Source: Bremia lactucae
Lineage: Eukaryota > Oomycota > Peronosporomycetes > Peronosporales > Peronosporaceae
Assembly (NCBI RefSeq): GCF_004359215.1
Contig: NC_090613.1
Coordinates: 7,002,275-7,059,985 of the forward strand
Direction: 5' to 3'
DNA: 57,711 nucleotides
The number at the start of each line of letters is the position of its first letter. The stretch's first letter is position 1. Both the position numbers and the translations under genes were made by a program. The notes under the pieces were generated by a model, which saw only the letters and a program-made list of their open reading frames with translations, had not been told where the DNA came from and did no database searches. Shown here piece after piece: positions 1 through 10,995 of the stretch.

Positions 1-79
1 CATTAGTTCTATAGAACTAAGTGACTCTCTGAGTCTGAAAGTCTTCCTCTGACTTTAGGAGCGAGGTTGCTCCGCTACA
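1..79 (+). repeat. 3' end of the 5' LTR of gypsy element 1 (cut by the window edge)
   Basis: These bases match the last part of the LTR ending at 7,068 with a few substitutions. The match stops right after a CA dinucleotide (78-79), the expected LTR end. The rest of this LTR lies left of the window, so its target-site duplication cannot be read. A primer-binding-site-like TGG begins two bases further on, at 82. Confidence 0.85.
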
Positions 80-81
80 CC

Positions 82-96
82 TGGTTACACTTGTAG
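82..96 (+). other. candidate primer binding site of gypsy element 1
   Basis: A TGG start follows the LTR end after a two-base gap, as expected for pairing with the CCA end of a tRNA. The chromodomain gypsy element at 47-54 kb has the same two-base gap before TGG. I cannot name the tRNA. Confidence 0.4.
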
Positions 97-141
97 TCAA
101 TCTACGCCTGAGTCTTTACAAGACTAATTTCTCACGAAATT

Positions 142-1084
142 GGAAGAGGTTTCAGAATTGTCAGAAGCGCAACGCGCCGCTTATGACAAGCTCAAAACTC
201 TATTAGGGCTTGAGCACGTGGAATTTATATTTCCCAAGGACCAGAGGTTCTGCATGCAAGGCTTCAAGCCTTCAAGCGGTACGAAGCCTCTCTGATCGGT
301 CAGGTACAGGACCATTTAGCGGCATCTATGCCAACCCGCTACATCTCTGTACCTGACTCAGAGCCGAAGGCTCGCCCTCTACTGTAAATGTGAAGACATT
401 CGAGGGAAAAGAGGGAGGGAATCTCTCTTTTTGGATTAAGCACATGGAAATGTCCATTGATTCCGCCTTGTTCTTAACAGAACGGCAAAAGGTGGCTATG
501 GCCATTTCCATACTTGGAGGTAGAGCCACGGAATGGGCACTATCGTGCAGCACGTCCATAAACGACGCTTTTCCTCATTATATTCAGTGAAACAGCAAAT
601 GACAAGCATGTTTGCACCACCTGATCAGGCTTTTCGCATGCGAGCACGGCTCCTAGCGACTCGACAGGGTAAAAAAAACCTAGGAGACTTTGTCCAGGAG
701 TTGAGAGCCTTCATTGCACCTATGCATTAAGACCCGGTACAAAAAGCAATTATAGTAACAATCTTTACAGTGGGTCTCAATGAGGGCGTTGCCCGGACGG
801 AATTTTTCCGATCTCATCCTTCTACTTTCGAAGAGGCAGTTGCCATAGCGCTACGCGCTGAGTTTGGCTTTAAGTCTGCTCGCGTTAGCATGCCTGTTTA
901 CCGAACAAGCTCTTCGAGCACATGGGTTCCGTCTAATAGAGCGGAACTCATGGATTTAAGCCTCGTTGAGGAAGGAGAAGAGGCTCTTCAAGCTGTGGAA
1001 CAGCATAAGACCGTCCGTAGATGTTATATGTGCGGAAGCACGAAACATTCACGCCCTGCCTGCCCTCTTCGAAATTCGCGTTAA
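142..1084 (+). pseudogene. gypsy element 1 gag, broken
   Basis: Gag-like coding sequence is spread over three frames (about 142-370, 390-590, 533-1,084) with frameshifts and stops, so no full capsid protein can be made. The 3' part keeps a CCHC zinc knuckle of C-X2-C-X4-H-X4-C spacing near 1,024-1,065, typical of a Ty3/gypsy nucleocapsid. The expected start codon near 140 appears lost. The protein would have formed the virus-like particle and bound element RNA. It is followed by the protease region of the same element. Confidence 0.8.
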
Positions 1085-1241
1085 GCTCGAAAGAGATCCA
1101 ACTCCGACCTATACCAGAGATCTGGTACGGTGCGGGAAAACGTCGATACCCAGTAGGTGCGGGGCGCCCTACTGGGGAAGACCTAGGCTCTGTTGAACCT
1201 CTAGGAGGTGAGAAAAATAAAACCTAGTCCCAATTAGCTCG

Positions 1242-4200
1242 GTGCTTAATGGCACGGGGCAAGAGTACAAGCCTAGCTTGCTAGTCGCTCAAGCGACTGT
1301 AAAGGGCTTTGATAAGTTACGGTCATTTTTATCAACTCAGGAGCGTCTTGCAATTATGCTCGAAGCCTTTCCCTTGAAGGAAGTCAACAATACGTTAAGG
1401 CGCTTAAAGCGCATAAAGGTAACACAATCACTGTTCGCTTAGCGACTGGGACTCGCGTCACTGTTCCTAAAGTTCCATTGCACTTAAATATAAAGTTTCG
1501 GAACTTTGACAGTATGGGACGCTGTCTCGTCCGTGATTTGAGTTCGAGATATGACCTCATCCTTCGTATGACCTGGTTAGAACAGCATGAGCCATGGATC
1601 GATTGGGGGTCTAAGACCTTATGCGCCACGCGCAATGTTCCTAGCAAAGTTTTGGAGAGTCAAAACCGCACCTTTGCTAGGCAACAAAAGCACTATTGGC
1701 GCGAATCATTGAATGAGTCTGTCAGTGTTTTAGAAATTGGCATGTCTGAGTTAATAAACTCTAATGTTAAAAACATTAATTCTGAGCCCGACTCAGCAGA
1801 AATAAGTGGAACAGCACGTACTCCGTCGAGTGACACTCGTTGTAATAACGATTCACTGAATGCTGAAAGCATTGTTGGCCTAAGGGCGAGTCATCAATGG
1901 TGCAATATTCCTGAGATATGCGGAGTGGTACGTCTAAGTCCACTGAGTGTGGTTGGCCGAGGTGGCACCATACTGAGTGTCAGTAGTGACACTATTGGCG
2001 GTTCGCCAGGGCGTTTTGGGTCAAAACCTTCTAATGCACGTGAAGCGACACTAACAGTTCGCTGGATAAGGAATTTGAGTTGCCTAACTCCTTGTCGGAT
2101 GTCAAATTAGACACCGCGTCTTGTATAGAACCAATACAGGCTGGAAAATCCGGGGACGTGTATGTCCCGGCCTCAAAGGGGCGTATTGTCTCCACTCCAA
2201 GACAGGATGGACACGAAGCGTTTATACCATCACAAAGTGATACGAGTGAGCAATTACACACGCTTGTAAATGGTGTAACCGGTAACATTGAGGTGGAAGT
2301 TAGCCTTGCGGCAATCCCTTCGTTACATGCTCATTTAGAGCTAGACGAAAGGGCTATTGATGAGTGCGGCCGAGCCTTAAAGGCTGGCGACTTATCTGAG
2401 ATGGTGGTCATTCGAACTATGGTTGAGTTAAACTCATCGTCACTTCTCGACGAAGCTGTCCTGGATGACACAAAAGATGCACTTACTGCGCGAAATGGGT
2501 CATCGATCCTTAAAGATCCTACGGATCCCTTTTATTCCTTAATTAAGGAATTCCAAGATGTGGTATGTACTAACCCACCATTTGTTTTACCCCCGGATAG
2601 AGGCGTTCGTCATGAAATTGACTTGGTTCTGGGAGCCCAATACTGCGTTACAAGACAATGGCTTTTTACCAAGGGAGCACTGTGGCGTCATTGACGATTT
2701 CTTCCGAGCTAAGCACAAGTCTGGAATGGTACGAGCGAGTAAACCTCCTTATTCGACACCGATATTTTGTGTCAAAAAGCCGAATGGTAAATGGCGCATT
2801 GTACATGCTTATAATAAGCTTAATGCTGCCACTATACCAGCATAAACCCCCATTCCTAGAAAGAATGTCAATATGGTGGGATGTACAATGTACAGTGCAT
2901 TGGACTTAGTCGATGGTTACTACCAATTGCTCATGCGAGCTACTGATATCCCGCTTACAGCGGTTAGCACCCCAAACGGCATGTTATGGGAGTGGCTGGT
3001 TATGCCACAAGGGCTATCCAACGCCCCGGCAACATTTAATCGTCAAATGAAGCAATTGTTCCGCCCTAATTGATTTTATGCACATACTTATTTCGATGAC
3101 ATTTTTGTCCATAGTCGTGCGGAGCAGGGTCGGTCGAATATGAAAAACCATTTGGACCATTTGCGAGCAGTGCTCGAGTGTATGCGCACAAACAAATTGT
3201 ATGCCAATGCATCTAATGCATTTTTGGCGCAGACGAAATTCCTTTTTTAGGATGCTTCATTGGAAAGCGAGGCCTTACAGCGGATCACCCTAAGGTAAAA
3301 GCCATAGTAGATTGGCCAGTTCCTAAAACCCAAAGAATTTGGCGTAAGTGGTTGGGTCTCGCCAATTATTTACACAAATATCGCGAAAATTACGCTGATA
3401 TGGCTAGGCCATTATCGAATCTCCTCAAAAAGGATACAGAATGGTGCTGGACTAGTACGAACATAATGCTTTTCGAGCAGTTACGGATAGTCTTATCCAT
3501 GCCCCGATTCTGGCACTGCCAAACCCAAATTGGCCTTTCAGTGTCGTCTGTGACGCATTAAATTTTGCCATTGGCAGGGCTCTGTTACAAACAGATGTTG
3601 ATGGCATGAACGTGTTATTGCGTTCGAGTTTAGACAGCTAAAAGCTGCAAAAAAGACTACCCAGTTCATGACGAAGAGTTACTTGCTATGATGTATGCTC
3701 TCGTCAAATTCAAAGTTCATCTGCTCGGCTCTAAGCCGTTTGTAAAATATACAGATCACGCATCATTACACGCGGTGACTAAGTCGCCCCATCTCTCATA
3801 GAGAATGGCCCGATGGCTATCCTTTTTCGCGGAATACAACTTCGAGGTGAAGTATAAGCCCAGCAAGCAGAATGCTTTGGCCGATGCATTATCACGCAGG
3901 CCGGATTATGAGGTTTCTCATTAAACGACTATCTTGTCGCCTATTCTTGAATGAATCCGTTTGGCTCACGCCAAGGATGAACAGTGTGTAGCTCTGCTAC
4001 GAGCTCTAAAGAACTCTGATTCGGGTAATTTATTGCCGGCCCATTTGCGTGCAAGGTTACATCGATTTTCTGTCGATAACGACCTGTTGCTCAATTGCAC
4101 AGACACCGCTGACCCTCCGCGTGTCGTTGTTCCTCATGATGAGGATTTGAAGTACCGAATCCTCTATGAGGCACACGATACTGTCCTTTGTGGTCATCTC

Positions 4201-5690
4201 GGTAGAGAAAAGACCTACGACTTCGTAAGCTAGAGTAATTGGTGGCCCAAACTTTATAAATGGTTCGCACAAGCGAAACTTTCCAACGGGCCAAACCCTC
4301 CGCACATGCTGCTGCGCCACTGGCGAGCCTTCTCGTCCCCATAAGTTGCTGGGAGCTCATTGGTATGGATTTTGTTTTCGGTCTACCGAAAGATTTAGCC
4401 GGTATCTCCGGCATAGTGGTCATTGTCGACCGATTCAGCAAAATGGCTCACTTAGCGGCCGTGTCGGATTCCATTGATGGTGAAGGTGCAGCTAGGCTGT
4501 TTATTGATCGCGTGTTTCATATTTGCCAATGGCAATTGCCTCTGATCGGTACCCCCGTTTTCACGAGTAAATTCTGGAATCAATTTTCCGAGTGCTTGGC
4601 GCCTGATTGAATATATCTCCTGCAGACCACCCGCTGACCAATAGTCAAACTAATAGTGTCAATCGCGTCCTCGAAGACATTTTACGCAGCGTGTGTGCAC
4701 AGACACCAAAGCGCTGGAGCTCAATGCTCCCAGTGGTTGAGTTTGTGTTAAATAACGCTGTACATGCCTCTACAGGCTATACTCCGTTCTATGTCAACGG
4801 TCTCACCCACCCACGCGTTCCTTTAACGATATCGCTGCGTGGAGAGTGCTTGGTGGGGGAGAATTACCGATAGGCTAGCTGATATCAGCCCTGTTTGCGT
4901 TCGGAAACAAGTGAGCGAGTTTCTCGCGACGGGATCTAGTGTCTTAAGACATGTAAGGCATACGATGGCTGATAGCGAAGACAAACAAAAAGAACAAGCA
5001 GATGCGAAAGGCAGGAGCTGTATTAATTATTATATGGTCGGAGACCGAGTTTTACTAAACGCTAAAAACTACCTACCAACTTGGGTTTCCGCGGTCTTCA
5101 AGACCAAATTGCGCCAGCGCTTTATTGGACCATTTACGGTCATGGGCAAGTAGGCCTAGCTTATACGCTAAACCTTCCTAGCAAGCTGCGTACACACCCG
5201 GTGTTCTACGTTGGCTTGCTTAAGCCATATCGGGACCCTTCCCACGTGGACTTAAAGGCGCTTGCGCCGAGACAGGCGATCGTGCCGCAGATTACTGCAT
5301 CCTCACCAGGATGTCCAGCTGGCCCTCCAAACGAGGCTGCTAACGCTCCAGCGTTAAAAGACGGTCCCGAACCGCCTCAAAAGAGCTCTCAACCCGAGCA
5401 AGGACCTCACGAAGAAGTTGCACCTCGTGCTTTAGAGCATCAAATGCCTCCGCCGAGATTTCGGCCCCCTCCCGCGCTGCTTGATGCGCGGGAAAACCTA
5501 CAATATCACGTGAATTTTTTTAAGCGACGTCGTCGTAAGGGTCAATACCAGTATCTGGTGAAGTGGCTAGGGTCCCCTCTTCTAAAAACTCTTGGGAGTT
5601 TGAGGTACCTCTTCGGCAAGATTGCCCGTACGCCGTTGACGTTTTTGAGCGCCAAGCCCAGGGTGTACTTGATTCAAACGACGCTTCCCA
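1242..5690 (+). pseudogene. gypsy element 1 pol (PR-RT-RNase H-IN-chromodomain), broken
   Basis: The domain order is standard Ty3/gypsy. A pepsin-like protease is followed by a linker (about 1,500-2,550), reverse transcriptase with a YFDD catalytic motif near 3,088-3,100, RNase H to about 3,920, integrase (about 4,140-4,870) and a C-terminal chromodomain (about 5,505-5,660). Many stops and frameshifts interrupt it. In the protease the catalytic Asp codon of the DSG motif (near 1,334) reads AAC, giving NSG, whereas the related copy at 13.9 kb still has DSG. The integrase zinc finger has lost its central part and the second acidic residue is out of frame. The element is dead. The linker is packed with short hairpins (see findings). 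Confidence 0.9.
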
Positions 5691-6602
5691 CCACTAAACG
5701 TGGGATTTGGTGGATCCATAGCCTCAGTGCGGCTTCGATCCATGGTTGTACGGTCAACCGGATCACCGAAATATCGGCTAGACCTTTTTGATTTGTTTTG
5801 TGGCATAAAATGCCGAACGTAACTGGCCTTGGCTTTAAGCTTAGCGAAATCGAAGCGAAGCTTCCGTTCCAAACAAACATCACCTCTATCCGCAGACTCT
5901 CTGATATTACAAATATTACGAAGTCGGCGGGCCCGGTGGACCCAGTTCTCAAATGAGACTTCATTTTCACTCCTTGTTTCGTTTGAAAACAAAATGATCG
6001 GAAATTCCCTCATGGAGGTCACCGAAGCCCCACGGGTTTGACCACGTAAACGCGTCAGATACTGACTTCGCGTCATTACCTTTGTCGTAAAATATTGCTC
6101 ATGAAGAGCGTCGCGGGCAGCGAACTCCTCTGGCGTCCTCGCCGGGTCACCAGAGATCCAGATGGCCAAGCTATGACCCGCTATCTCTTTGAGACGCTCT
6201 TTCCTCTATGAGGATTATCTGCTCTTGCTCTTCATCGAGCGGATTCGTAATGATGTTGGACTCAGGGTCCCGTGTCCTGCTCAATGCAGTTAAGACATCA
6301 GCGGCACCACGTTCTGGGAACGGATTCGGGGCCCGCCGACGTTCATCCGGAAGAGAAGGCGTGAGAAAACTACGCTCTTTCTTCTCCTCCTCTGATAAAG
6401 AAAGACTTTCAAAGTCCACCATTCCCTCATCGTCAAGAAAGGTGCTAAGAGTCTGTGACCCACGCTTAATTGTCATGAGACAAAGGAATGAAACACACAA
6501 CCGAACGGTTGACTGTTTAAGTTCCAACCTCAAAGAGGAAATAAAGCAAATGTTGTCTTTCGGTGTCAACAGCCTGATGGGGGAGGGTTTAATGGCATAC
6601 AT
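5582..6602 (-). pseudogene. antisense ORF pair at the 3' end of gypsy element 1
   Basis: Between the chromodomain and the 3' LTR the long open frames are on the minus strand. One starts with ATG at 6,602 and runs to 6,171 (143 codons). The next, in another frame, runs from about 6,180 to 5,582 (about 195 codons, no ATG at its edge). The two abut at one point, so they look like one antisense protein of about 330 residues split by a single frameshift. The first part is acidic and Ser/Glu-rich. The second is basic, rich in Arg and aromatic residues. I recognise no domain. Additional antisense ORFs before the 3' LTR are known from some plant Ty3/gypsy lineages. Whether this is expressed is unknown. 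Confidence 0.45.
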
Positions 6603-6614
6603 CGGTTGGAGAAC

Positions 6615-7068
6615 TGTTGTTGTGATTTATTTACTTTATTGGTAAAATACCCTTCTATCTAGTCTTAGAATAGTTAGTTACTTAAATCCCATTTATTATG
6701 AATAACAAATGTGGTCGCCGCCAGATATAAATCTGGCGGCCAAAATCTATTTTAATTAGCTAGGGGTAGGTTTTTAGATTTTAATAATTAAACAAAGTGC
6801 AGGTCCCTATTGATCTTAAAGCGTCAAGTGCCTTTCTAAAGCTTGCGCATTGATCTGTAAGAGATAGAAGCCTTTTTAAATATATCCTCTTGGGCACTAG
6901 TTGCCACTTGGTTCTACGAACCCCTGAAACCCTAAGATTTGTATTCCTTACGCTTTAATAGCTTGTACAACTCCCTGAGTTGTTCAACCCATTAGCTCAA
7001 TAGAACTAAGTGACTCTCTGAGTCTGAAAGTCTTCCTCTGACCTTTAGAGCGAGGTAGCTCCGCTACA
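6615..7068 (+). repeat. 3' LTR of gypsy element 1
   Basis: The LTR runs from TGTTG to CTACA with TG...CA ends, 454 bp. Its last 79 bases match the LTR end at 1-79 and its first ~115 bases match 13,672-13,784. It contains a perfect 10-bp inverted repeat with a 4-base loop at 6,717-6,740. The base following the LTR begins another gypsy fragment, not clean host DNA. Confidence 0.85.
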
Positions 7069-7436
7069 GGCTTTGCCGCCCTTTGTGATTCATTGACGCA
7101 AGTGGCGGGTCAAGCCCCAATTTGAAGACGTCTTCGTCCATAGCTCTGCTATGAACGGAAAGTCAAACGTTAAAGTACACTGTACTCACGATCGACAGGT
7201 TTCTTACACTTATGCGTAAGAAAAAGTTGTATGCAAGTCTCAAGAAGTGTATATGCGCTGCAAGCGAATTACCACTTCTTGGGTGCATCATGCGTAAACA
7301 CGGTGTAGGCCTTATTATCCAAAAATGATCAAATCGATCACCGACTGGCATGTGCCAGTCGATGTAAAATGACTCGATAATTCATCGGCTTAGCGGCTTA
7401 CTTACATATGTACTCCCGCAATTATGCCAAATTCGT
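7069..7436 (+). pseudogene. gypsy RT fragment next to the SMARCAD1-like gene
   Basis: Plus-strand translation from about 7,121 gives the stretch around the RT catalytic site, with FED in place of the catalytic FDD. The connection region follows, with several stops. No LTR bounds it on the right. It ends about 135 bp before the start codon of the remodeler gene, so the 5' flank of that gene is mostly transposon-derived. Confidence 0.65.
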
Positions 7437-7570
7437 CTCCTGCGTCGTGTGGATTTCTATGTTTTTTTACGTTAAACTTTGATTTAAATGATGTCGACCA
7501 ATCATCTTTCTTTTCTTTTTAGTAATGTACTGTTATCTTTCATAAAGTACAGCAACTCAATCCTTTCGTA

Positions 7571-10471
7571 ATGGCGCTGGGCGTCAAGGAAAGCGTGAGC
7601 GGCAAGCTGTACCATCTGACAGCGGATGGCGATGAGATACGTGTGTGTGGTGGCAAGGGTGCTGTGTACTTGAGTGGTCCTAAAGTTGGGCTTCGCTGCT
7701 GCGGAAAAACAAGTATAGTGGTGACGCGCCAAGCCAAACAAAGTGTCTTACGGCAGGGCGACGTGCAGCTGCTCGGGCCACGCGATGCCTTCTACGCCAA
7801 TGGGACATTGACGAAGTACATAGTGGTTGATATGGAAAAATCGCCGCCGAAAATGGCGCTGCATGTGCTGCCCACGCGCGTGCCGAGTATCATTATGAGC
7901 TCAGCAGCGACTAATTGTTCTGTTGCCAGAGCAAAGCGAGCTTCGAAGCCCGCTGGCCCAAAATTCGTCTCATCCTTCTACAGAAGCAAAGCTAGTGGTC
8001 CAAGTCCTAATATGCACGGATCAAAGTCAAAGTCTGATACTGTTGATGTGAATAATAACACGAGGCTAAGTCATGCTCGCGACGCAGAAGAGGAGGAAGA
8101 CGAACTGGCACCATCTACAAGACGGCGTGGCAAACGCGCGAGGGCAATTATCGAGTCGGATGATGAGACAGAATCCAGCTCTTTTACAAAAGAAGAGCTG
8201 TCAGTATTGTCGTCCCCTAAAAACGACGATATGTTTGAAATGAACTTGGCCAAGTCGACATCGGCCGCCAGAGACTGGATGGCCGCTTTTGGACGGGGAG
8301 CAGGGAATAAAGCAAAGGGTGACCGAAAGTTGGCCGCATCAGAGGGGTGGAAAACAAAGCGAAGCAATGTAAGGGCCAAGACGACCGCCAACACATCGGG
8401 AAACTCTACGTGCCAAGATAAGGGTGAGTTTGACGAATCGGATGAAGATGAGCACTTCTCTCGTTCTCACGATGAAGTTGGACAATTATTGGAAGAGTGT
8501 GAAAGAATAGCACGGAAATTACGCCAGTCTGTGAGAAATTGGTCTAATAATTCCACAACAGCTTCACCAATGAGTCCCTCGACATCACCGGGCGATGCAA
8601 CGGACGATGAAGAGGCGGCTCATATGTCGTTGGCATCGATTAATGGCGGTGATCGACGCGTTGTTACGCAGGCGGACATTCCTGACATTTGTGAGACGCT
8701 CGAATTGAAGCCATACCAAGTGGTTGGTGTCAATTGGTTGCTTTTGCTCCACGAGAATAATGTGTCTGGTGTGCTTGCTGATGAAATGGGACTGGGCAAG
8801 ACCGTACAAACGATTGCATTTTTGTTGCTGCTTAAGTCGCTCGAGCAGTCAGGAAAGAGCGCAGTGGGGCCCCACTTAGTGGTCGTTCCGGCTAGTGTAC
8901 TGAACAATTGGACACGAGAGTTTGCATGGATTGCACCAAAGCTGCGTCTAGTTACGTACCATGGTTCCAAGAACCATCGTCGCGAAATGGAAGACACGAT
9001 CAAAAGTGATGATTTTGACATCATGCTGACCACGTATGCGTATTTTGAGCGCGATACGTGCCAAGAGGAACGATTGTTTCTGCGGAGCTTTCAGTTTGGG
9101 TATATGATTTTGGACGAGGGTCACAGTATTAAAAATTCTAATACGTCAAGATTTAAGCGAATAACAGCGCTGAGGGCCCGTACTCGGCTGGTGCTGAGTG
9201 GCACTCCAATCCAGAATAAATTGAATGACCTGCTGACAATGCTAAGTTTTCTAATGCCACGAATGTTTAATCACGGTTCTGATGAGCTCTTGAATTTTTT
9301 TGATGGAAACGAACAGAAGAAATGTGAAAAGGTGCGCAAGATTTTAGCCCCATTTATTCTTCGACGAGAGAAAAAATACGTTTTGAGCCAGCTTGTGCCA
9401 AAGACTGTGTCTATTGAGCTTATTAAGGTTGGAAAGGAGCAACGGAAGGCGTATACTGACTTGCTCGAATCCGTTATTAAGCGTCGAGAGGATCAAGTAG
9501 CTTTTAAAGCGGCTGCAAAAGAGTTAAAACGGAATAAGAGCAAGGACCACAAAGTCGATCGGCAACTACGTGACTTAATGGGATCGTACACGGCAAAACC
9601 TGGGGGCGATTTAAGCACCATGTCTATTTTTACGCAATTGCGGAAAGCTGCCAATCATCCGGTGCTGCTTCGCAGACATTTCGTATCGGAGGAAGCGTTA
9701 CAGACGATGAGTCGCTGCCTGCATCGAGCCGAGGCGTTTGGTAACCAATGTTCAATGAGCAGAGTCCTTCAAGAGATCGAGTCGTACAGTGACTTTGAAT
9801 TGCATGACCTGTGCGTGCAATACGGAGCAATTGATGAGTTACGACAGCTACAACTGCCAATCGAAACTTTGCTGGCCTCTGCAAAGTTTGACTTTTTGCG
9901 AACATTACTGCCAAAGCTTGAGAAAGAAAATCACCGTGTTCTTATTTTCTCGCAATGGACAAAACTTCTCGACTTGCTAGAAGTGCTAATGGGTCACATG
10001 GAGTACCGATATTTGCGATTAGATGGATCCACCGATGTCCAGGAACGACAAGGCCTTATTGATACGTACAATGAGGACAAAAGTATTTTTGTTTTTTTGC
10101 TATCTACCCGTGCGGGTGGTCTTGGCATTAATTTGACGGCTGCAGACACTGTGATTTTGCACGATTTGGACTTCAATCCGACAGCTGATGAGCAGGCATG
10201 CGATCGATGCCACCGAATTGGCCAAACGAAACCTGTATCAATCTATAAGCTTGTTTCTGAGGACACAGTTGATGAAGATATATACAAACTCGGGATAGCT
10301 AAGACGGAACTGAATCACAAAATTTTAGGAAAGCTCAATGCCCACAGCGATGATACAAAGAAGGCCAAAACGTCGGATGCAGTCACCGTCGAAATGATGT
10401 TGGCTTCAGTGATATCAAATTACAAAAGTGATCAATCCAAAGTAAAACACGAGGAAATCTTAGATGGATAA
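7571..10471 (+). CDS. SMARCAD1/Fun30-like SNF2 chromatin remodeler
   Basis: Intact 966-residue ATP-dependent DNA translocase expected to act in the nucleus on nucleosomes. Seen directly: a helicase ATP-binding lobe with DEMGLGKT at about residues 404-411, a DEGH box near 514 and SGTPIQN near 540. The C-terminal lobe has RAGGLGIN near 846 and DRCHRIGQ near 878. The DEGH variant and the order of blocks around it match the Fun30/SMARCAD1 subfamily, linked in other eukaryotes to heterochromatin maintenance and DNA-end resection. The N-terminal ~370 residues are acidic and Ser-rich with no CUE domain that I can see. Residues 1-110 look beta-rich and could be a divergent FHA-like fold (weak). A single ORF starting at ATG. 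No intron is needed. Confidence 0.93.
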   Translation: MALGVKESVSGKLYHLTADGDEIRVCGGKGAVYLSGPKVGLRCCGKTSIVVTRQAKQSVLRQGDVQLLGPRDAFYANGTLTKYIVVDMEKSPPKMALHVLPTRVPSIIMSSAATNCSVARAKRASKPAGPKFVSSFYRSKASGPSPNMHGSKSKSDTVDVNNNTRLSHARDAEEEEDELAPSTRRRGKRARAIIESDDETESSSFTKEELSVLSSPKNDDMFEMNLAKSTSAARDWMAAFGRGAGNKAKGDRKLAASEGWKTKRSNVRAKTTANTSGNSTCQDKGEFDESDEDEHFSRSHDEVGQLLEECERIARKLRQSVRNWSNNSTTASPMSPSTSPGDATDDEEAAHMSLASINGGDRRVVTQADIPDICETLELKPYQVVGVNWLLLLHENNVSGVLADEMGLGKTVQTIAFLLLLKSLEQSGKSAVGPHLVVVPASVLNNWTREFAWIAPKLRLVTYHGSKNHRREMEDTIKSDDFDIMLTTYAYFERDTCQEERLFLRSFQFGYMILDEGHSIKNSNTSRFKRITALRARTRLVLSGTPIQNKLNDLLTMLSFLMPRMFNHGSDELLNFFDGNEQKKCEKVRKILAPFILRREKKYVLSQLVPKTVSIELIKVGKEQRKAYTDLLESVIKRREDQVAFKAAAKELKRNKSKDHKVDRQLRDLMGSYTAKPGGDLSTMSIFTQLRKAANHPVLLRRHFVSEEALQTMSRCLHRAEAFGNQCSMSRVLQEIESYSDFELHDLCVQYGAIDELRQLQLPIETLLASAKFDFLRTLLPKLEKENHRVLIFSQWTKLLDLLEVLMGHMEYRYLRLDGSTDVQERQGLIDTYNEDKSIFVFLLSTRAGGLGINLTAADTVILHDLDFNPTADEQACDRCHRIGQTKPVSIYKLVSEDTVDEDIYKLGIAKTELNHKILGKLNAHSDDTKKAKTSDAVTVEMMLASVISNYKSDQSKVKHEEILDG

Positions 10472-10995
10472 ATCGAGTTGGTCGCGGGCACATGTTGCAT
10501 GTTAATAAAGTATACTTGGATTGTTTGTGCACGAATGTGAACGTGTTGCATGTTGATATAGTATACTTGGATTGTTTGTGCTGGCTCGAACTTAAATATG
10601 AAGAGGTGCATTTCACGCCGCTGGTAAGTACTTCCACTTACCATCAATCGGTGGAATTCTAAGAAACACCTCAGCTTTTCTAATCGTACCAGCGAGCTAC
10701 TTTGACGAAACAATTTTGAATTGAATAAACTATTGTAAAAATCCCTTTTATCAAGCGTTCAACCAGAGCGAACAATTTAAAAACAACTATGTTATTGCTC
10801 TCACGACGTACCATATCATGGAGCACTACAAAATTACTTAAGACATGTTCACACAGGATGACTTATCGTAATCAAATCGCTTTTTTGTCTACATCGTCAG
10901 CTGAGCTTCGTCGATACCTCAAGAATTCTATCATCTGACGGATCTATTAAAAGCATGCCCGTATTCTCAGCTAAAGCAGCCGAAATTACGCTAGA
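10472..10995. other. intergenic gap between convergent remodeler and hydrolase genes
   Basis: No ORF of interest. It holds a 38-bp direct duplication (listed separately) within 110 bases of the remodeler stop codon and otherwise AT-rich sequence where both transcripts should end. Confidence 0.6.
10493..10581 (+). repeat. two direct copies of a 38-bp unit, period 51 bp
   Basis: Copies at 10,493-10,530 and 10,544-10,581 differ at two positions. Both end in the same run of TATACTTGG followed by ATTGTTTGTGC. They lie in the likely 3' UTR of the remodeler gene. Function unknown. Confidence 0.85.
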
